Positions 24,600 through 32,027 of a stretch of DNA of 64,000 bases are shown here, piece after piece. A program made the position numbers and the translations under genes. The notes beneath the pieces were generated by a model. It was not told the origin of the DNA and made no database searches. It saw only the letters and a list, made by a program, of their open reading frames with translations. Source of the DNA: Massilia phyllostachyos (GTDB taxonomy: Bacteria; Pseudomonadota; Gammaproteobacteria; Burkholderiales; Burkholderiaceae_D); contig NZ_JAJNOC010000010.1 in NCBI RefSeq assembly GCF_021044825.1, forward strand, positions 124,001-188,000, read 5' to 3'. Each line of letters opens with the position of its first letter. Within the stretch, counting starts at the first letter, position 1.

Positions 24600-25822
24600 G
24601 CGGCCTCCTGCAGCGAACCGTTGCCGCCAGGTGGCAGCACGACTTCCGCAGCCACGCCCGGGTCGGCATCGTGGAGAGCGAGCCGCGCGACCTCGCCATA
24701 CGCCAGCGCCAGGCGCCGCCGCACATTGTCGAGGCCCGCGCCGTCGCCGTGCGTGTCGCTCATGCCGACGCCGGTGTCGCGCACCCGGATCACGGGCTTG
24801 CCGTCTTCGACCAGGGCGCCGACCAGGATCGCGCCGCCGCGCAGCGAAGGCTCGATGCCGTGCTTGATCGCGTTCTCGACCAGGGTCAGCACCAGCATGC
24901 TGGGCACCTGCAGCTCCGCCAGGTCGTCGGGCAGGTCGAGCGAGAAGTCGAGGCGCTTGCCCATGCGCGCCTGCATCACGCGCAGGTAGGCGGCGATGGT
25001 GGCGAATTCGTTGGCGAGCGTGACCTGCTCGCGCCGCATGTCGCTGAAGCTGGCGCGCAGGAAGGCGATCAGGTCGGCCGTCAGCGCCGCCGCGCGCGGC
25101 GCGCCGTCCGTGGCCAGCTGCTGCACCGCGCCCAGGGTATTGAACAGGAAATGCGGCTCGATCTGGGCGCGCAGCATGCGCAGCTTCGATTCGCTCAGTT
25201 CGCGCGCCAGGCGCTCGGCCTCGGCGTCGCGCTGCAGCTGCTCGGTCAGGGCTTCGAGCTTGCGGCGGCGGTAGCGCCCGACGATCAGCACCGGCGCCAG
25301 GCCCATCGCGCAGCCGGCCGCCGCCGAGCCGAACATGCGCGGCAGGCGCTGGATCACGTCGGCCAGCGGCGTCGACTGGACCAGCATACTGGCCAGGGCG
25401 GCGCCCAGGCCGCCGGCGACGATCCCGGCGAATGAGTAGAGGGCGAGCTTGCGCTTGGTGGCGGTGACATAGCGCGCGTCGAACCAGGCCGCAAGGCCGC
25501 CGCTGAGCAGGGTGAAGCCGATGACGTTGGCGGTCAGGATGGCGCCGAGCCAGCTGAATTTATCAAACGACAGGTGCAATACCACGCCCACGAGGGAGAA
25601 GCCCAGCGCCAGCTTGCCGATCGCCATCCACAGCCGGCGGCCCTGGTAGGTGACGCAGAAATCGCGCAGCTCCTTGCGCTCCAGTGGCGTCATCTTCGCC
25701 AGCTTGCACACGAAATAGCGGCGCAGCCCCGGCCTGACCTGCGCCGCCAGCGCCGGATCCTCCAGCACGGCAATCTGCTCGCGCTCCACCTCGTCGTACC
25801 AGTCAATCAGCCTGCGCAACAT
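24596..25822 (-). CDS. LytS-family sensor histidine kinase
   Basis: 408 residues with start at 25822, supported by GGAGG six bases upstream. A soluble N-terminus (1-62, including a conserved-looking PLERKELRDFCVTYQGRR) precedes four hydrophobic segments (about 64-84, 92-113, 126-147, 164-183). A short coiled coil (185-215) leads to the His_kinase domain with His224 in AQIEPHFLFNTLGA and to a GHKL ATPase (Asn in VENAIKHGIEP, RDTGVGM, GAGLDNVRRRL). It phosphorylates the LytTR regulator encoded directly downstream. There is no large periplasmic sensor, so sensing is likely within the membrane. Confidence 0.92.
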   Translation of the reverse strand: MLRRLIDWYDEVEREQIAVLEDPALAAQVRPGLRRYFVCKLAKMTPLERKELRDFCVTYQGRRLWMAIGKLALGFSLVGVVLHLSFDKFSWLGAILTANVIGFTLLSGGLAAWFDARYVTATKRKLALYSFAGIVAGGLGAALASMLVQSTPLADVIQRLPRMFGSAAAGCAMGLAPVLIVGRYRRRKLEALTEQLQRDAEAERLARELSESKLRMLRAQIEPHFLFNTLGAVQQLATDGAPRAAALTADLIAFLRASFSDMRREQVTLANEFATIAAYLRVMQARMGKRLDFSLDLPDDLAELQVPSMLVLTLVENAIKHGIEPSLRGGAILVGALVEDGKPVIRVRDTGVGMSDTHGDGAGLDNVRRRLALAYGEVARLALHDADPGVAAEVVLPPGGNGSLQEAA

Positions 25823-25979
25823 ACCGTCCCTCCAGCCCATCAATATAAGGCAATGGTGACAGTGTAGGGAAGCTGAACGGAGGCGGGAACCGGGAGGCGA
25901 CGAACGACGAAGGGCGCGCGACGAACGACGGCAGCCCCGCCGCCGCATGCTAGGATGGTGGACTTTGCGCTTCCGATTC

Positions 25980-26504
25980 ATGCGGCACGAATACCTGACC
26001 CACCTGCGCGCCATGGGCGCGGACGACCTGGAAGCCATGTTGGCCGTGCAGGCGGCCTGCTACCCGCCATCGATGCAGGAGCCGGCCGATATTGTGCTGG
26101 CGCGGCTGGACACCGCTCCCGGCAGCTGCCTGGTGGCGGTCGACGGCGCCGGCGTGTGCGGCTACCTGTTCGCCTATCCGAGCCTGCTGGGCATGGTGAC
26201 GCCGCTGGGCGCCGCCTTCGACCCGGCGCGCGAACCCGACACGCTGTACCTGCACGACCTGGCGATCGCGCCGCGCGCGCATGGCCGCGGCCTGGCGCGT
26301 GCGCTGGTAAGCAAGCTGCTGTCGCAGAATCACGGACAGGGCATCGCGGCCTCCAGCCTGGTGTCGGTGCAGGACACGGCCGCCTTCTGGACCGCGCTCG
26401 GCTACTGCGAAGTGGCGCTGGACTGCCCGCAGGCGCGCGCCGCCCTGGCCACCTATCCGGGAACGGCGCGCTACATGACGCGCACCCTCGCTACGAGGGT
26501 GTGA
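25980..26504 (+). CDS. GNAT family N-acetyltransferase
   Basis: 174 residues from the ATG at 25980; an upstream ATG at 25947 is possible and neither has a clear ribosome site. The acetyl-CoA motif A is HDLAIAPRAHGRGLARALV (Q/RxxGxG/A), preceded by beta-strands and followed by ASSLVSVQDTAAFWTALGY, typical of RimI-like acetyltransferases. It diverges from the kinase gene. The final codons (Arg-Val-stop) are made by the left end of the 98-base palindromic repeat: the stop TGA is part of GGGTGTGA, so insertion of the repeat may have trimmed or extended the original C-terminus. The substrate is unknown. Confidence 0.85.
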   Translation: MRHEYLTHLRAMGADDLEAMLAVQAACYPPSMQEPADIVLARLDTAPGSCLVAVDGAGVCGYLFAYPSLLGMVTPLGAAFDPAREPDTLYLHDLAIAPRAHGRGLARALVSKLLSQNHGQGIAASSLVSVQDTAAFWTALGYCEVALDCPQARAALATYPGTARYMTRTLATRV

Positions 26505-26594
26505 AAAATTCGTCCATGGCTGCGTTGCCTCGTCTCGCCGTACGAGTGTACTGTCTTCGACTCGGCGCCTTGCCATAGCCGTTTTTTCACACCC
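26497..26594. repeat. 98-base imperfect palindromic repeat, copy 2
   Basis: Same element as at 433-529 but inverted. Read on the minus strand it begins GGGTGTGAAAAAACGGC, has GACAGTACACTCGTACGGCG in the centre and ends TTTTTCACACCC. The outer ends extend to GAGGGTGTG/CACACCCTC here. It sits exactly between the convergent GNAT gene and the small exported-protein gene, touches both stop codons, and could serve as a bidirectional terminator. Confidence 0.8.
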
Positions 26595-26595
26595 T

Positions 26596-27024
26596 CTACT
26601 CGACCCGACTGACGCGCGCGCTGTGATTGGTGCCCTCGACTTTCAGGAACAGGGCGCCCAGCACGCCGCGTTCGACGGTCGCCTTCGGGTTCGTCATCGG
26701 CGCCAGCACCACTTCGGCGCCGTCGAGCACGCGCCAGACCTGGCCGTTCGCCAGGCGGATCCGGCTGCCGGGACGCCAGCCGTCGAAGCTGCCGGCGATG
26801 GTGCTGCTCACGGAACGCGGCGCTTCCTCGGCCTTCGGCTGCGGCGTCGGACGCAGGCCAAAGCTCGCCTGCCGGTCGGGCGCCGCCCCGGCCTTCACCT
26901 CGATCGCGTCATAGCAGGCCAACCGGGCGCCAGCGTCAGCCAGGGTGCGGCATTTCAGGATGGCGTCGTCGGCATGGGCGGCGCCGGCCAGCAGCAAACC
27001 CGCGAGCAAAGGCAAGGCGTTCAT
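26596..27024 (-). CDS. Small exported protein of unknown function
   Basis: 142 residues. The start at 27024 has AGAGG before it. Signal peptide MNALPLLAGLLLAGAAHA, then a short cysteine motif LKCRTLADAGARLACYDAI (two Cys ten residues apart, probably a disulfide), seen at the N-terminus of many small periplasmic proteins and type VI accessory proteins. The C-terminal half is beta-rich (GWRPGSRIRLANGQVWRVLD, GALFLKVEGTNHSARVSR) and may be an OB- or SH3-like fold. It follows the GGDEF-EAL gene by 32 bases and is probably co-transcribed with it. Confidence 0.8.
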   Translation of the reverse strand: MNALPLLAGLLLAGAAHADDAILKCRTLADAGARLACYDAIEVKAGAAPDRQASFGLRPTPQPKAEEAPRSVSSTIAGSFDGWRPGSRIRLANGQVWRVLDGAEVVLAPMTNPKATVERGVLGALFLKVEGTNHSARVSRVE

Positions 27025-27056
27025 CGTCCTCTTTCCATGTAGTGAAGGAAGAACGA

Positions 27057-28958
27057 TTATAGGGCCCCGACCGGCGCCGCCGCCGCGTTGGCGCGGATGA
27101 AATCGGCGCATTCGGCCGCCGGCAGCGGCTTCGAATAATAGTAGCCCTGCAGCTGGTCGCACTCGGCCTTGCGCAGCGCCGCGACCTGGTCGGCGGTTTC
27201 GCCGCCCTCGGCGATGACGGACAGCTGCAGGCGGTGCGCCATCGCCACGATCGCCTGCACGATGGCGAGCGATTCGGTGCTGTGGCCCATGTCCTGCACG
27301 AAGGACTTGTCGATCTTGAGCTTGTCCAGCGGCAGGCGCTTGAGGTAGGCGAAGCTCGAATAGCCGGTGCCGAAGTCGTCGATGCTGAGCGTCACGCCCA
27401 GTTCGCCGAGGCCGCGCATCACGACCACGCTGCGCTCCGGATCGGCCATCGACACGCTTTCGGTCAGCTCCAGTTCGAGCAGATCGGACGGCACGCCGGA
27501 CGCCTCCAGCAGGGCGGCGACCGAGGCGACCACGTCGGACTGCAGGAACTGGCGCGCCGATAGGTTGACCGCCACCGGAACCACGGCCAGTCCCTGCGCG
27601 CGCCACGCCCCCAGCTGCGCCACGGCGGTGCGCAGCACCCAGTCGCTGATCGGCACGATCAGGCCGGTCTCCTCGGCGATCGGGATGAATTCGTCGGGGC
27701 GGATCACGCCGAATTCCGGGTGGCGCCAGCGCACCAGCGCTTCGAAGCCGGCCAGGTGGCCGCTCCTCAGGTCGACCTTCGGCTGGTAGTCGAGGAACAG
27801 CTCGTCCTGGGCGAGCGCGCGCCGCAGATGGCTTTCCAGGGTCAGGCGGCGCCCGGACTCGGTGCGCAGCGAGGCGGAATAGGGCTGGATCTCGCCGCGG
27901 CCCTGGGCCTTGGCGTGGCGCATCGCGGTGACGGCGTTGTTGAGCAGGGCGTCGGCGTCGTCGCCATCCATCGGCATCAGGGCGGTGCCGATGCTGAAGG
28001 TGAGGGCGATCTCGCCGCCCGGCGCGGGGATCGCGCGGTTGGCCACGGTCATGATGCGCTCGAGCGCCTTTTCCGGCTCCGGATGGTCGCCGCGCGCATG
28101 CAGGAGGATCAGGAATTCGTCGCTGCCCGAGCGCGCCAGCAGGTCGCCTTCGCGCAGCAGCGACTGCACGCTGCGGGCGATGTTCACCAGGATCTGGTCC
28201 GCCACGCGGTGGCCCAGCAGCTCGTTGAAGCGCTTGAAGCGGTCGATGTTCAGGCAGGCCACCAGGGCCGGACGGCCATGCTCGCGGCTGTGCACGATGC
28301 TCTCTCCGATCGCACGCACCATCTCCTGGCGGTTCGGCAGGCCGGTGAGGACGTCGTGCGCGACCAGCCATTCGAGGTCGCCGGGCGGGCGGCCGGGCAT
28401 CGGTGCGTCCATGCCGTGCCTGGCGCGCTCGGCGCGCAGTTCGTCGCCGAGGGAGCGCGCCGCGGTGGCGAGCTGGCGCGAATACACCAGCTGCTCGATG
28501 ATGCCGGCCAGGTCGCGCAGCGCGTCCAGGTCGGCGTTTGTCAGCTGGCGCGGACGGCGGTCGATCACGCACAAGGTGCCGATCTTCTTGTGGTCGATCG
28601 AATGCAGCTGCACGCCGGCGTAGAAGCGCAGGTGGGGCGAACCGGTGACCAGCGGATTGTCGTGGAAGCGGACGTCCCGGGTCGCATCCGGCACCACCAG
28701 AGGGACGTCGTCGAGGATGGCGTGGCCGCAGAGCGAGATGTCGCGCGGTGTTTCGCAGGCGTCGAGCCCGGTGCGCGACTTGAACCACTGGCGCTCGCGG
28801 TCGATCAGCGAAACCAGGGCGATCGGCACGTCCAGCAGGCGCGCCGCGACGCGGGTGATGCGGTCGAACGATTCTTCGGGCGCGCTGCCGAGGAGTCCGG
28901 TTGCTTGCAGCGCCGCGAGGCGCTGCGCTTCATCAGGCGGGATGCGTGCTCGTTCCAT
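27057..28958 (-). CDS. GAF-GGDEF-EAL c-di-GMP signalling protein
   Basis: 633 residues, no membrane segment. An N-terminal GAF domain (about 20-165: RITRVAARLLDVPIALVSLID, FYAGVQLHSIDHKKIGTLCV) is the sensor. The GGDEF domain (about 200-365) carries GSDEF in place of GGDEF, and LVACLNIDRFKRFNELLGH replaces the usual FDxFK, so it may bind GTP but make little c-di-GMP. The EAL domain (about 380-620) keeps FEALVRW, NLSARQF, ELELTES, IDDFGTGYSS, KIDKSFV and the loop AEGGET, which supports active phosphodiesterase. A c-di-GMP-degrading enzyme regulated by GAF and possibly GTP is the likely role. Confidence 0.92.
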   Translation of the reverse strand: MERARIPPDEAQRLAALQATGLLGSAPEESFDRITRVAARLLDVPIALVSLIDRERQWFKSRTGLDACETPRDISLCGHAILDDVPLVVPDATRDVRFHDNPLVTGSPHLRFYAGVQLHSIDHKKIGTLCVIDRRPRQLTNADLDALRDLAGIIEQLVYSRQLATAARSLGDELRAERARHGMDAPMPGRPPGDLEWLVAHDVLTGLPNRQEMVRAIGESIVHSREHGRPALVACLNIDRFKRFNELLGHRVADQILVNIARSVQSLLREGDLLARSGSDEFLILLHARGDHPEPEKALERIMTVANRAIPAPGGEIALTFSIGTALMPMDGDDADALLNNAVTAMRHAKAQGRGEIQPYSASLRTESGRRLTLESHLRRALAQDELFLDYQPKVDLRSGHLAGFEALVRWRHPEFGVIRPDEFIPIAEETGLIVPISDWVLRTAVAQLGAWRAQGLAVVPVAVNLSARQFLQSDVVASVAALLEASGVPSDLLELELTESVSMADPERSVVVMRGLGELGVTLSIDDFGTGYSSFAYLKRLPLDKLKIDKSFVQDMGHSTESLAIVQAIVAMAHRLQLSVIAEGGETADQVAALRKAECDQLQGYYYSKPLPAAECADFIRANAAAAPVGAL

Positions 28959-29021
28959 GCTTTCCTTCCATGACGGAGCATGCTGCGCTCCTTGCGTGTA
29001 TTACGCCAGAGCCACAGAAAA

Positions 29022-29044
29022 TTTGCAATCTTGCCAGATGCAAA
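29022..29044. promoter_or_regulatory. Inverted repeat TTTGCA-N11-TGCAAA
   Basis: Perfect 6-base arms spaced by 11 bases lie 64 bases upstream of the GGDEF-EAL start and just after the ankyrin gene. It has the form of a dimeric repressor or activator site. No regulator can be named. Confidence 0.35.
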
Positions 29045-29056
29045 CGTACGGCCGAG

Positions 29057-29617
29057 TCAGGCCGGCGTCTTCGACAGCAGGGCGGCGGTGTCGGCCGCGG
29101 CCATGCGCATCGCCGCCGCCAGGGGGCTCACGCCGTCCGCGTCGCGCAGCGCCGGGTCGGCGCCGCGCGACAGCAGCAGGCGCGCGATGTCCTCGCGGTT
29201 GAACATGGCGGCGAACATCAGCGCCGTCTTGCCGTTCGGCCCGGCCGTATCCGGATTGGCGCCGCCGTCGAGCAGCACGGTCGCCACCTCGGCGTCGCCC
29301 TTGAACGCGGCGCCCGCGAGCGGGGTCTGGCCGGCGTCGTTCATGAGTTCCGGGTCGGCGCCGTGCGCCAGCAGGATGCGTGCGGTGTCGGCGTGGCCGT
29401 GGTAGCAGGCCAGCATCAGGAGGCTGTCGCCGCGCTCGTTGCGCAGGTTCGGCGGCAGGCCCTGGGCCAGCAGTTCGGCCATGGTGGGGGTGTCGCCGCT
29501 GCGCGCGGCCTGGAAGACCCGGCGCACGAAGGCCAGGGTAGCGTCGTCGAGCTGGTTGGCTGCGGGACTGGCTTGCTCCACGTTCTGCTCCACTATTTGC
29601 TCCATCGTGTTCGTCAT
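29057..29617 (-). CDS. Ankyrin repeat protein
   Basis: 186 residues, without signal peptide. After a Gln/Glu-rich start (MTNTMEQIVEQNVEQ) come about four ankyrin repeats of 33 residues: RGDSLLMLACYHGHADTARI, AGQTPLAGAAFKGDAEVATV, NGKTALMFAAMFNREDIARL and DGVSPLAAAMRMAA. Each has the TPLxxAA and LLxxGAxP pattern. It serves protein-protein contacts in the cytoplasm; similar short ankyrin proteins accompany catalases or stress genes in other bacteria. The start at 29617 follows GGGG; an internal ATG at 29605 is an alternative. Confidence 0.85.
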   Translation of the reverse strand: MTNTMEQIVEQNVEQASPAANQLDDATLAFVRRVFQAARSGDTPTMAELLAQGLPPNLRNERGDSLLMLACYHGHADTARILLAHGADPELMNDAGQTPLAGAAFKGDAEVATVLLDGGANPDTAGPNGKTALMFAAMFNREDIARLLLSRGADPALRDADGVSPLAAAMRMAAADTAALLSKTPA

Positions 29618-29676
29618 GCCCCGATTAGAACATGCGGTCGCGGAGGGGCGGCGCACGGTGGGTTGTGCAAAGCTCA

Positions 29677-29691
29677 ATCGAAAATTTCGAT
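29677..29691. promoter_or_regulatory. Candidate LysR-type operator upstream of the pirin gene
   Basis: ATCGAAAATTTCGAT is a perfect 15-base palindrome with AT...AT ends, the T-N11-A form bound by LysR regulators. A second, imperfect copy (ATCCGTTTTTCGAT) follows at 29709-29722, about 30 bases on. Both lie in the 212-base gap before the pirin gene. The YhaJ-like LysR regulator at 32006-32956 is the natural candidate to bind here. Confidence 0.5.
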
Positions 29692-29829
29692 CGTAGGGCC
29701 CCAAACTATCCGTTTTTCGATCGTGACGGCGGCGCGCATAATGTCTCCATCGCATCGAACAACGGGCGGCAAGGCAGCCCCGGAGTCAATCGACCGGTTC
29801 GATGGTCCATCACAGAAAAGGAGAACACC

Positions 29830-30531
29830 ATGTTGAACGTACGTAAAGCGAATGAACGCGGCGCCGCCAGCTTCGGCTGGCTCAATTCCAAGCACAGCTT
29901 CTCGTTCGGCCACTACCAGGATTCGAAGCACATGGGTTTCGGTCCGCTGCGGGTGATCAATGAAGACCATGTGTCGCCGGGCCGCGGTTTCGATTCCCAC
30001 GGCCACCGCAACATGGAAATCATCTCCTACGTGCTGGAGGGCGCGCTGGAGCACAAGGACAGCATGGGCAACGGCTCGGTCCTGCGCTACGGCGACGTGC
30101 AGCGCATGAGTGCGGGCAGCGGCGTGGTGCACAGCGAGTACAACCACTCGAAGGACGAAGGCGTGCACTTCCTGCAGATCTGGATCGAACCGAACACCGT
30201 GAACGAAGCGCCCGGCTACGAGGAAAAGCACTTCGACGCCGCCTCGAAACAGGGCCGCCTGCGCCTGATCGCCTCGCACGACGGCCGCGAAGGCTCGGTC
30301 TCGATGCGCCAGGATGCGTCGATCTACGCGACCATCATGAACGGCGATGACGTGCTGTCGCATCCGCTCGAAGCGGGCCGCCTGGCCTACGTCCACATGA
30401 TCCGCGGCAGCGCGACCGTGAACGGGGTGCAACTGGGCGGTGGCGACGCGCTCAAGATCAGCCTTGAGGACGCGGTGCGGCTGGAGAAGGCCGAGGCGGC
30501 CGAGATCCTGGTGTTCGACCTGCCACAATAA
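29830..30531 (+). CDS. Pirin family bicupin
   Basis: 233 residues, preceded by a strong AAAAGGAG site that fixes the start. The metal ligands of pirins are present: His57, His59, His101 and Glu103 (FDSHGHRNMEIISYVLEG and GSGVVHSEYNHSKDEG). Bacterial pirins with this YhaK/YhhW-like set can have quercetinase-type dioxygenase activity or act as redox sensors. A canonical C-terminal cupin (about 150-233) follows. Downstream, an OsmC gene begins 49 bases later, pointing to an oxidative or electrophile stress operon. Confidence 0.93.
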   Translation: MLNVRKANERGAASFGWLNSKHSFSFGHYQDSKHMGFGPLRVINEDHVSPGRGFDSHGHRNMEIISYVLEGALEHKDSMGNGSVLRYGDVQRMSAGSGVVHSEYNHSKDEGVHFLQIWIEPNTVNEAPGYEEKHFDAASKQGRLRLIASHDGREGSVSMRQDASIYATIMNGDDVLSHPLEAGRLAYVHMIRGSATVNGVQLGGGDALKISLEDAVRLEKAEAAEILVFDLPQ

Positions 30532-30580
30532 GATGACCCGGCGGCGCGCACGCTGCGCCGCCCCTGACAAGGAGACGAAC

Positions 30581-30964
30581 ATGGAAGTGACCGCACACAA
30601 GGGGACCGGGCCCCTGCAGCAAGTCCTGGGCATCGGCCGGCACCAGCTGCTGAGCGACGCTCCGGCAGCCTTCGGCGGCGAGGACAGCGGCCCGGAACCG
30701 CACGACCTGCTGGCCGCCGCCCTGGCCGCCTGCACCGCGCTCACGGTGACGATGTACGCGCGCCGCAAGGGTATGCCGCTGGAAGACGTACGCGTGCGCA
30801 TCGGCCACGCCCAGCAGGATGGGGCCTACCTGTTCCAGCGCCACATCGAATACGTCGGCGACCTGAGTGCGGAGGACAGGGCGCGCCTGACCGATATCGC
30901 CAACAAGTGCCCGGTGCACAAGACGCTGTCCGGCACGATCCGGATCGAGACCGAGGCGTTCTAG
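30581..30964 (+). CDS. OsmC-family peroxiredoxin-like protein
   Basis: 127 residues, start with AAGGAG seven bases upstream. The two catalytic cysteines of OsmC/Ohr proteins are Cys51 (ALAACTALTVTMYARRKG) and Cys110 (IANKCPVHKTLSG). The sequence GPEPHDLLAAALAAC is the YhfA/OsmC type rather than Ohr. It detoxifies organic hydroperoxides using the cysteine pair. It follows the pirin gene in the same direction. Confidence 0.93.
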   Translation: MEVTAHKGTGPLQQVLGIGRHQLLSDAPAAFGGEDSGPEPHDLLAAALAACTALTVTMYARRKGMPLEDVRVRIGHAQQDGAYLFQRHIEYVGDLSAEDRARLTDIANKCPVHKTLSGTIRIETEAF

Positions 30965-30965
30965 A

Positions 30966-30980
30966 GCGCGGGGGCCGCGC
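30966..30980 (+). terminator. Hairpin after the pirin-osmC operon
   Basis: GCGCGG and CCGCGC pair perfectly around GGG, beginning one base after the OsmC stop codon. No U-run follows, so it is at best a factor-dependent terminator or 3' stabilising stem. Confidence 0.4.
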
Positions 30981-31027
30981 ACGGTTGCCGTCCGGATGAG
31001 CGCGAGGTGGGCATGTGGCATACCATC

Positions 31028-31062
31028 GGTAGCGCACGAAGATGAACTCAAGGTAGCGCACG
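31028..31062 (+). repeat. Tandem 11-base direct repeat before the methyltransferase
   Basis: GGTAGCGCACG occurs at 31028-31038 and again at 31052-31062, with a 24-base period, ending 14 bases before the start codon. The spacing of just over two helical turns would suit an activator or a tandem binding site, but it could also be a simple duplication. Confidence 0.4.
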
Positions 31063-31076
31063 CCTCGGAGGCCGCC

Positions 31077-32027
31077 ATGCTTGAATCGTCCTTTTTTTCG
31101 CCGCCGCTGCTGGCCAGGCGCGAGCGCTGTCCGGGCTGCGGCCACGGCGCGGCGCGCACCCTGCACCGGGAAGCCTTCGACAGCCCCGGCATCCGGCGCT
31201 ACATGCGCGAGCACTACGAGGGCCGGGTCGAGCGCGACTTCGCCGGCAACGCCTACGAGCTGGCCCAGTGCGAGCACTGCGCGCTGGCCTACCAGCGCGA
31301 GGTGCCGACCGAGCCGCTGCTGGAAGAGATCTACGACCGCTGGCTGCCCGCGACCGAACGCGCCGCCGTGGCGGCGCGCTGGGGCCTCGAGGACTACCGC
31401 TACCTGGCCGGCCAGGTCGAATTCATGCTCGAGCATTTCGGCCAGCGCCCCGACAGCATCCGCGCGCTCGACTTCGGCTTCGGCTGGGCCGAATGGGCGA
31501 AGATGGCCGGCGCCTACGGCGTGGACGTGTGCGGCGCCGAGCTGTCCCGGGTGCGCATCGACTATGCGCGTTCGGTCGGCATCCCCGTCGGCGACGCCGC
31601 CCGGCTGCCGGACGGCGAGTTCCACTTCATCAATACCGAACAGGTCTTCGAGCACCTGCTGGAGCCGGGCGCGATGCTGAATCGGCTGGGCCGCGCGCTG
31701 CGCCCCGGCGGCCTGCTGAAGATCAGCGTGCCGGATGCCGGCAAGGCGATCCGCAAGCTGGCCGCCGGCGGCGATTTCGCCCGCCTGAGCCACAGCGACA
31801 TCATGCCAATCGCCCCGTTCGAGCATATCAACGCCTTTACGTATGAATCCCTGGCCGCGCTGGGCCGCGAAGCGGGGCTGGCGCCGGTCCGGCCGTCGCT
31901 GCGCAAGCTGTACAACGCCAGCTCGGGCTGGCTGGCGCCCAGGTCTTGCCTGAAGACCCTGGCGCGGCCGATCTACCGCCACCTCTACCCAAAAAGCACC
32001 TTCGTCTACTTCACGCGGCCCGCTTGA
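31077..32027 (+). CDS. SAM-dependent methyltransferase (class I) with N-terminal zinc-ribbon
   Basis: 316 residues, start with GGAGG six bases upstream. Cys18, Cys21 (CPGCG) and a CEHC pair about 45 residues on form a small zinc-binding region. The Rossmann core shows motif I ALDFGFGWAEWA, motif II VCGAELS and motif IV VFEHLLEPGAMLNRLGRAL with LRPGGLLKISVPD, as in Methyltransf_23 proteins that act on sugars, lipids or small molecules. The acceptor is unknown. The last 22 bases overlap the 3' end of the convergent LysR gene. Confidence 0.85.
   Translation: MLESSFFSPPLLARRERCPGCGHGAARTLHREAFDSPGIRRYMREHYEGRVERDFAGNAYELAQCEHCALAYQREVPTEPLLEEIYDRWLPATERAAVAARWGLEDYRYLAGQVEFMLEHFGQRPDSIRALDFGFGWAEWAKMAGAYGVDVCGAELSRVRIDYARSVGIPVGDAARLPDGEFHFINTEQVFEHLLEPGAMLNRLGRALRPGGLLKISVPDAGKAIRKLAAGGDFARLSHSDIMPIAPFEHINAFTYESLAALGREAGLAPVRPSLRKLYNASSGWLAPRSCLKTLARPIYRHLYPKSTFVYFTRPA

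Noticed and set aside
26512..26580. Possible small peptide in the palindromic repeat
   Set aside because: Frames such as SSMAALPRLAVRVYCLRLG recur wherever the repeat lies, with no ribosome site; they are repeat translation, not genes.
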